From: Candidatus Pacearchaeota archaeon
GTDB lineage: Archaea; Nanobdellota; Nanobdellia; Pacearchaeales; GW2011-AR1
Assembly (NCBI GenBank): GCA_026395775.1
Contig: JAPLYA010000030.1
Span: 1 to 8,854, forward strand
Direction: 5' to 3'
DNA length: 8,854 nucleotides
Notes under the pieces: generated by a model
What the model was told of the DNA's origin: nothing
Database searches by the model: none
Seen by the model: the letters and a program-made list of their open reading frames with translations, nothing else
Shown here: positions 1-6,100 of the stretch, in pieces
Layout of the letters: each line of letters begins with the position of its first letter
Numbering within the stretch: the stretch's first letter is position 1
Program-made: the position numbers and the translations under genes

Positions 1-354
1 GTTCGTAGTTTATCTGACATTTGTGATGAAATAGACGATTATAAATCTAATCTTATGGTTAGATTTTTAGCAGCACCGCAATTATTTGAATTTGATACAT
101 ATGATAAGAGAGCAGAAAGTGTATTTCAATTATATGGGCAAAGTTTTGATAGTGTAAAAAAGTATATTGATAACATTGCTTATATGAGAAATGTAAGTTA
201 TGATGGTATTAATAATTTACCTGATTTGTTATTAAAAAATTTAGCGGAAAATCTTGGACTTTCAAGTGTTGTTTTATTTGATGAGAAGGCATATGATGAA
301 ATGTTATATACAAGACAACCCTCATCATATTCAGGTGTTACAACAGGATATAAT
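1..354 (+). other. Phage virion/tail-protein-like segment at the left edge
   Basis: This stretch encodes about 117 residues including FLAAPQLFEFDTYDKR, YGQSFDSVKKYIDNIAY, LLLKNLAENLGLS and LYTRQPSSYSGVTTG. From memory this resembles large structural (tail/baseplate-region) proteins of environmental tailed phages. No search was run. It is acidic/basic and helix-rich, with one N-x-S/T sequon, unlike the Asn/Ser/Thr-rich beta-sandwich protein that follows. After GYN the sequence enters LamG at a strand that normally lies about 75 residues into the domain. It may be a chimeric assembly join, or a genuine phage protein carrying a LamG insertion. Confidence 0.5.
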
Positions 355-3126
355 TTTACAATGCTCGTATGGGTTAAATTAATAGGAACAATTGATAATT
401 CAGATAGTATATATGGAAAACCTGGAACTCCATATAAAGATTTTAATTTTTATGGGTCTAAGCTAAGATGGTTTGATAATGGGATAGATATGATTGTTGC
501 AAGTTCTTCTGCAACAGCAGGACTTTGGCAACATTGGGCTATTAGAAGTAATGATACTGGTATGACTTTATATTTTCAAGGTAACCAGGATGTGTCAACA
601 AATAATTATCATTCAAATATTACAAGTAATACAGATTTAGGAATAGGTATAGCTGGTTCTTTTGGGGGTTATATTGATGAGTTTATGATTTTTAATAGAA
701 GTTTGTCAGCAACAGAAATCTCACAGATTTACAATGAGCAGTTCCCGAGATTTTATTCTTCTGGAAATTTAACTCTAAATCAGTCGATAACTTTAGGATA
801 TAATGCTATTGATATTACAACTTTGAATAACAACCAAAATGGAACTAATATTTCTTTATCAGTATGCCATGCAACTGGTTGTACCTTAAGCCAAAATATG
901 ACAAATGGAACAAGACAAACTTTTACTATTTCTAGTCCTACGTCAATATTGTATTTGAATTTTAGTTTTATTTCTGATGGGTACAATTTCTGGAGTCCTA
1001 TTTTGCTGACAAATGTTTCTGTGAATGTTTCTGGAGAAACTGCTCCTTTAATTTATTTTACATCTCCAACACCGCCTTCTGGAAGGAGTGCAACTAACAA
1101 TCAGATGATAAATGTTTCAATTGAAGAAGCTAATTTACAGCAGTTTATCTGGAATTGGAACTCAACAAATTACACTTTTTATGATAAGAGTTTACTAGTG
1201 ATTTATAATTTTAATAATAACTCGTTATTTGGCGATAATGCCACAAGTGTAATTGATTTGTCTTGGCAGTCTAGAAATGGAACAATGTTGGGAAATGCTT
1301 ATATGAATGCGACTGGTAAATATTTCGGGGGATTGCAGCTAGATGGAACAGAAGATTATGTTTCTACTCCTATCTATCCATTGAAAAATAATTTTACCCT
1401 TGAAATGTGGATTAATCCAGGGGTAATGGGTGCAAAAGATGAATGGGCAAGCTCTTCTACTGGTAGTGGGGTTTCTGGATTTTATTGGCATAATAATTAT
1501 GATACAAATGATTTTAATTATGTGACCATGGAGTTGATTTCTGGAAGCTGGACTTCTTGTAAGGGACTTGCTGTTGGTTCTATAACAACAAATCAGTGGC
1601 ATCATGTTGCTTTTACTAAAAGTTCGACAACAGGAGTTAGAATTTTCTATGACGGAGCAAATGTTAGTGCTTGTACTGCTATGACTGGGGATATTATTGA
1701 TGAAGGGACCTCGCTTTTCCTTGGAAGAGGTTATCCTGATAGTAACAATAGATATTTGCAAGGGGCTCTAGATGAAGCTAAGTTGTGGAATAGAACTCTT
1801 ACTGACAGTGAGATAAAACAGAGTTATCTTTCTAATCTTGCCAAGATTAATTCTACTCTTTGGTTATTCGCAACTAGCCCAAATTTGACTCTTGGGCAGA
1901 ATAACACTTATCAAGCTTTTGCTAAGAATTCTTTGGGAATTGAGAATTCAACAGAGTTAAGAGAGTTGAATATAACCCTTCCTCTTAGAATTACAATGGT
2001 TTCTCCTCTAAACCAGACTTATGGAGTAAATTATATTTTATTCAATTTAACTCTTAATTCAGAAGGAGATGCCTGCAAGTTCAGTTTGGACAGTTGGGCA
2101 ACTAATTACTCTATGACTAAACTAACAACAATTAATTTTAATTTTACTAACTCTAGTATTGCTGATGGAAGCTATGGTGTTGTGTTTTGGTGCAATGATA
2201 CTATTGGGTTAATAAATGATACAGCCCAAATAGGCTTCACAGTTAATACAAAAGCCCCGATTCTTTATTTTACATCCCCAACACCGCCTTCTGGAAGGAG
2301 CGCAACTAACAATCAGATGATAAATGTTTCAATTGAAGAAGCTAATTTACAGCAGTTTATCTGGAATTGGAACTCAACAAATTACACTTTTTATAATGAA
2401 AGCTTGCTGTTAATGTATAATTTTGATAATATTTCTTCACTTGGCGAGAATTCAACTTATGTTGTTGATGTGTCAAGCTATAGCAACAATGGAGTTTTGA
2501 TTGGAGGAGCTCTTTGGAATTCTTCTGGTAAATATTTATCTGCATTGAGTTTTGATGGAGTTAATGATTATATTAGCTTAGGGGATGCTAATATGCTTGA
2601 GAATATTAATTTTACAATTGGGATGTGGGTTTATCCAAAACTTAATGCTAAAAATCACGAAGATGGGTTAATAGCAAAAACAGATACTGGTTCTTTTGGA
2701 TATTCATTTTATGTAGGCAATCAACCATCTGCCTTGACAACAAAGAATGTCCAGTTTTTATATGGGGATGGGGTAGCTTGGAGATATACAACAGGAACCT
2801 CGGTGTTAGTTGATGGGAAATGGTATTATCTTGTCGTAACTTATCAAAATAAAAATGTATCAATTTATGTTAATGGAACATTAGAAACAAGTTCAGTTTT
2901 TGCAAATGCTCTATCTATTGATACAAATGCCCCGGTAGTGATTGGGCAGGGTTGGCAGGATAATAATAGATTCTGGAATGGTTCAATAGATGAAGTCAGA
3001 ATTTGGAATAGAAGCCTAACTGCAAATGAAGTTTATCAATCTTATATCTCCAACTTGGAAAGATATAACTCAACATTATGGCAGTTTACAAGCAATCAAT
3101 CTATTGAATATAACCCTCCCTCTTAG
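1..3126 (+). CDS. Giant LamG/Ig-like surface protein, 5' partial, with phage-like N-terminal segment
   Basis: The frame is open from base 1, so the ATG at 55 is internal and the true start lies outside the window (1041 residues visible). Residues 1-117 resemble a phage structural protein. Residues 118-248 are the C-terminal half of a LamG lectin domain ending IDEFMIFNRSL. Residues 249-346 are a beta-rich domain with a CHATGC pair. Then come a short Ig-like piece ending IWNWNSTNYTFY, a complete LamG (399-613), a linker containing TYQAFA, an Ig-like domain starting LPLRITMVSP, a second IWNWNSTNYTFY piece, and a third LamG (800-1019, ending IDEVRIWNRSL). LamG domains usually bind glycans or proteins, so an extracellular adhesin role is inferred. 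About 50 N-x-S/T sequons occur, only one of them in the first 117 residues. No signal peptide is visible. The frame closes at a TAG at 3124 just after a deletion-like break, and the protein continues in another frame. LamG calls are firm, the function is inferred. Confidence 0.8.
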   Translation, partial: VRSLSDICDEIDDYKSNLMVRFLAAPQLFEFDTYDKRAESVFQLYGQSFDSVKKYIDNIAYMRNVSYDGINNLPDLLLKNLAENLGLSSVVLFDEKAYDEMLYTRQPSSYSGVTTGYNFTMLVWVKLIGTIDNSDSIYGKPGTPYKDFNFYGSKLRWFDNGIDMIVASSSATAGLWQHWAIRSNDTGMTLYFQGNQDVSTNNYHSNITSNTDLGIGIAGSFGGYIDEFMIFNRSLSATEISQIYNEQFPRFYSSGNLTLNQSITLGYNAIDITTLNNNQNGTNISLSVCHATGCTLSQNMTNGTRQTFTISSPTSILYLNFSFISDGYNFWSPILLTNVSVNVSGETAPLIYFTSPTPPSGRSATNNQMINVSIEEANLQQFIWNWNSTNYTFYDKSLLVIYNFNNNSLFGDNATSVIDLSWQSRNGTMLGNAYMNATGKYFGGLQLDGTEDYVSTPIYPLKNNFTLEMWINPGVMGAKDEWASSSTGSGVSGFYWHNNYDTNDFNYVTMELISGSWTSCKGLAVGSITTNQWHHVAFTKSSTTGVRIFYDGANVSACTAMTGDIIDEGTSLFLGRGYPDSNNRYLQGALDEAKLWNRTLTDSEIKQSYLSNLAKINSTLWLFATSPNLTLGQNNTYQAFAKNSLGIENSTELRELNITLPLRITMVSPLNQTYGVNYILFNLTLNSEGDACKFSLDSWATNYSMTKLTTINFNFTNSSIADGSYGVVFWCNDTIGLINDTAQIGFTVNTKAPILYFTSPTPPSGRSATNNQMINVSIEEANLQQFIWNWNSTNYTFYNESLLLMYNFDNISSLGENSTYVVDVSSYSNNGVLIGGALWNSSGKYLSALSFDGVNDYISLGDANMLENINFTIGMWVYPKLNAKNHEDGLIAKTDTGSFGYSFYVGNQPSALTTKNVQFLYGDGVAWRYTTGTSVLVDGKWYYLVVTYQNKNVSIYVNGTLETSSVFANALSIDTNAPVVIGQGWQDNNRFWNGSIDEVRIWNRSLTANEVYQSYISNLERYNSTLWQFTSNQSIEYNPPS
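1052..1182 (+). repeat. 131-nt near-identical direct repeat, copy 1
   Basis: This stretch encodes the TSPTPPSGRSATNNQ to IWNWNSTNYTFY piece. It matches 2264-2394 at 129 of 131 positions by eye. The two differences (TCT/TCC and AGT/AGC) are both synonymous, so the encoded residues are identical. Similarity drops sharply on both sides. Confidence 0.9.
1981..2022 (+). repeat. 42-nt exact direct repeat, copy 1
   Basis: This copy encodes PLRITMVSPLNQTY at the start of the module's closing Ig-like domain. It is identical to 3119-3160, where the same bases are read in a different frame of the window because of the upstream break. Confidence 0.9.
2264..2394 (+). repeat. 131-nt near-identical direct repeat, copy 2
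   Basis: This is the partner of 1052-1182, in the same orientation and same reading frame. A third, diverged relative lies at about 3402-3535. It keeps PTPPSG and IWNWNSTNYT but differs at many positions, which shows how conserved the first pair is by comparison. Confidence 0.9.
3091..3107 (+). other. Frame break: 77-nt deletion relative to the paralogous repeat
   Basis: The upstream frame gives recognisable module sequence up to TSNQS (about 3102). The downstream frame gives recognisable sequence from LNITLPLR (3104). The intervening linker with TYQAFA and STELREL is missing. The length difference is 77 nt against copy 1 and 83 nt against copy 3. Both are 2 modulo 3, exactly what the observed frame change requires. 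It is either a genuine mutation or a collapsed assembly. Confidence 0.8.
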
Positions 3127-6100
3127 AATTACAATGGTTTCTCCTCTAAACCAGACTTATTCAACTAGTTCTATTTTATTTAATGTTAGTTTGAATAATG
3201 ATGGAGATACCTGCAAGTTCAGTTTGGATAACTGGTTGACTAATATAACAATGACTAAGCTTACAACAACTAATTTTAATTTTACAAACTCGAGCATTGC
3301 AGATGGAAGTTATACTTCAAAATTCTGGTGCAATGATACTATTGGGTCAGTTAATTATACGACAAGCATAGACTTTTCAAAAGATGCCTCTAATCCTTTA
3401 ATTTATTTTACAAATCCAACACCGCCTTCTGGAATAAACTACAGCAATAGTCATATTATAAATATAACAATAATAGAAAAAGATTTAAGCCAGTTTATTT
3501 GGAATTGGAATTCTACTAACTATACTTATTATAATAATAGCTTGTTGGTAATGCTGGGTTTTAATAATTTTTCTGGGATAGGGGATAATTTAACAAATGT
3601 TGCTGACAGCTCTTTATACAGCCAAAATGGGACTTTAATGGGAAATGCTTTTTTTAATTGCACTTCTGGGATGTTTGGGTGCGCAATTGATTTGGATGGA
3701 ACAGGAGATTGGGTAAATGTTTCTTATAAAGGAGGATATAATTCGATTCAATTTAGTGTTTGTGCCTGGGCTTTTAAGAAAGTTAATGTTAGTCATGCAA
3801 GTATAGCTTCTGATTATGTCAATGGCGGGGGTGGCAGAAATTTTATCTTAGGTTATGAATATCCTGACAACACATTAGCTTTTGGCTTTGGGGATGGAAC
3901 AGCTTTTGATTGGATATATGGAAATTACAGTGAAAAAAAATGGCATTATGTTTGCGGAGTTTTTAATAATTTTACTCATGAATTGAGTATTTATATTGAT
4001 TCTGTTAATAACACAAAAATAACTTTTATTAATAAATCAGGAGGAATTCCCAGCGTGGTTACTGCTGTTGGGAAGTATACTGAGTTGTTTTATTTCAATG
4101 GATTAATAGACGAGTTCAGAATCTGGAATAGAAGCCTGACTTCTCTTGAAATTCAGGAAATGTATAACTCTAACTTATATAAATATAATTCAACTCTCTG
4201 GATGTTTACTAGCAATCATACTAATTTGGCATGGGGTTCAAATAGGACATATCAGGCTTTTGCTTATGATATCTATGGCAATTCTAATTCAACTGAAATG
4301 AGAGAATTAAATATAAGTCTTTTACAAGCTCTTGATACTTTCTACCCACAATTTAACAGTTATCAAGTATCTCCAGCTAATAATTCAGCTTATCTCGCAG
4401 GATTATTAAATTTTAATACGACTATCTTGCAAACAAATGGAACAGCAGGAATACAATTTAATGGAGTAAATTATTCTATGATTAATTCAAGTTCTCAAGA
4501 TATATTTAATAAAACATTAGGAACAATAGGAGTTGGTGATTATGTTTATTATTTCTGGGCATATGGAAATGGAACATCTGGATTATATAATACCACTCAA
4601 CTATTTGAATATATAATAGCAAAGAGAGATGCAACTTATGGATTAAACATAACAGGAACAACCCCAATAGGTTATCCTCAAGTGACTAATGTAGATAAGT
4701 CAGAAAATAATACAGAAGATATAGATTGTATTTATGCAGTAGATATAGCAAATGATTTATTCGGAGTAGATGCTTCTCCTATAACATTTAATTATTCAAC
4801 AGCAGGATGTTCTAATTATACAGCAGGAAGTATAACAAAAGCGATTACAATAACACAGAATACAACACAAACAAGTTTAACTTTTGATAAGACAAGTCCC
4901 CAATCATATCCCACTTTAATAACTCCAACTTGCTCATTCATTCAAGGGGCAGGAACATTGTCTTTAGCAAATGGGACTTCTGGAGTTGCTTCTCAACTAG
5001 GGGCAGATACTTGGTATTTTAATTGTTCATTTATAGGAGATAATAACTATACTGCTTCAAGTAACTTTACAAGCTTCACTATAACGCAAAACTCAACTTA
5101 TGTTTTTGCCATAACAGGGACAACACCGATAATTTATGGAACAATAAGTGATGTAGCTGGAAGTGGTTGTCCTAGTGAATTATCCTGTTCAATGGATATG
5201 GATAACGTTGTTTATGGCGTAGAAGTTTCTCCACTAGAGTTTAATTATTCAACAGCAGGAAACAACAATTACTCAGCAAATTCGATAACAAAAGATATAA
5301 CAATAAATAAGGGAACACAAAGTTTAACAGCTTTACTGAATGGGGCAAGCGATAATGTAACAGGAACATATCCTTATCCTATGAACTTTAGTTTTAGTGG
5401 GACTAATTATACAGCAGTTAAAATATATGTAAATCAATTAGAAGTTACTCCGCATATAAACTATACTTATGGGGGGGGGAGTTATATAATCAATTACTCG
5501 GCTTCAAGCAATCAAAATTATTCTGCTTATAATTACTGGCTTAATTTTACAATACAACAAGCGAGTCAAACTCCAATATCTTTATTGAATGGAGTTGAAA
5601 ATAATTTAACACTAACTTATCCTACTCAAATTAATGCTAGTTTCTACAATAATGATACTGAAATGATTGTTTCTATTGCGAATCAAATCATAACCCCTCA
5701 TTTGAATTATACTTATGGCTCAAGTCACTATGTTGTTAATTTTACAGCAATTTCAAATCAAAATTATTCGGAATTTATTTACTTTATGAACTTTACAATA
5801 AATAAAGCTAGTTCACAAACATCTTTAATATTTGATAAAACAACCCCTCAAGATTATGGAACATCTATTACCCCAACTTGTAGTATTTTTATAGGAGGAA
5901 ATGAAGCATTAAGTTTAACAAATGGAACAAGTGGATTAGCGGAGACACTTGGAGTTGGAGCTTGGAATTTTAATTGTTCTTATGCAGGGAATACAAATTA
6001 TTCTGCTAATAGCAATTTTACAACTTTTACAATCAATCAAGCTAATAGCCCAATTACATTATTAATAAACGGAACAGCTGGAAACCAAACAGCACCATTC

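Larger units (their letters stand above)
1052..2263 (+). repeat. Adhesin module, copy 1 (Ig-like + LamG + linker + Ig-like)
   Basis: This is the first full copy of a coding module of about 1.21 kb. The order is: PTPPSG to IWNWNSTNYTFY Ig-like piece, LamG (1195-1839), NSTLW...TYQAFA...STELRELN linker (1840-1965), then an Ig-like domain (1966-2247) with LPLRITMVSPLNQTY, CKFSLD, SSIADGSY and WCNDTIG. The next copy begins at 2264, a period of 1212 nt. The LamG shows the usual landmarks: LDGTEDYV, FTLEMWINPG, WHHVAFTK, RIFYDGANV and a closing LWNRTLTDSEIK. Confidence 0.8.
2264..3401 (+). repeat. Adhesin module, copy 2, carrying the frame break
   Basis: The second module copy has the same order: Ig-like piece, LamG (2398-3057), linker, Ig-like domain. 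The LamG landmarks are FDGVNDYI, FTIGMWVYP, KWYYLVVTY, SIYVNGTL and IDEVRIWNRSLT. The linker is cut short: the distance from the AGC codon of its TSN motif to the TTG of LNITL is 13 nt (3091 to 3104), against 90 nt in copy 1 (1876 to 1966) and 96 nt in copy 3 (4211 to 4307). The module is 1138 nt, and adding the missing 77 nt gives 1215, close to copy 1. Confidence 0.8.

Noticed and set aside
55..57. ATG at 55 as the true start of the first coding region
   Set aside because: The frame is open back to base 1 with the same character (VRSLSDICDEIDDYKSNL), and no signal peptide follows the ATG. The gene enters from outside the window.
1339..1761. Minus-strand open frame of 140 codons
   Set aside because: It lies wholly opposite a well-conserved LamG domain, and its translation has no recognisable features. 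The same holds for the shorter minus-strand frames at 780-986, 2357-2545, 2648-2863 and 6991-7227; the last one's proline run is just the complement of the glycine linker.
3026..3103. ATG at 3026 as the start of the second large coding region
   Set aside because: The bases are the end of the upstream LamG (ANEVYQSYISNLERYNSTLW) in the first frame. The 3026 frame reads unrelated residues until LNITLPLR at 3104, and no ribosome binding site or gap precedes it.
3091..3126. Programmed ribosomal frameshift joining the two large coding regions
   Set aside because: The sequence on either side lacks 77 nt of linker compared with both sister copies, so simple slippage would not restore the domain. 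No convincing slippery heptamer is present.
1052..3535. CRISPR or transposon-related repeats
   Set aside because: The repeats are in-frame protein modules with about 1.2 kb spacing. There are no short regular spacers, inverted ends or transposase sequence.
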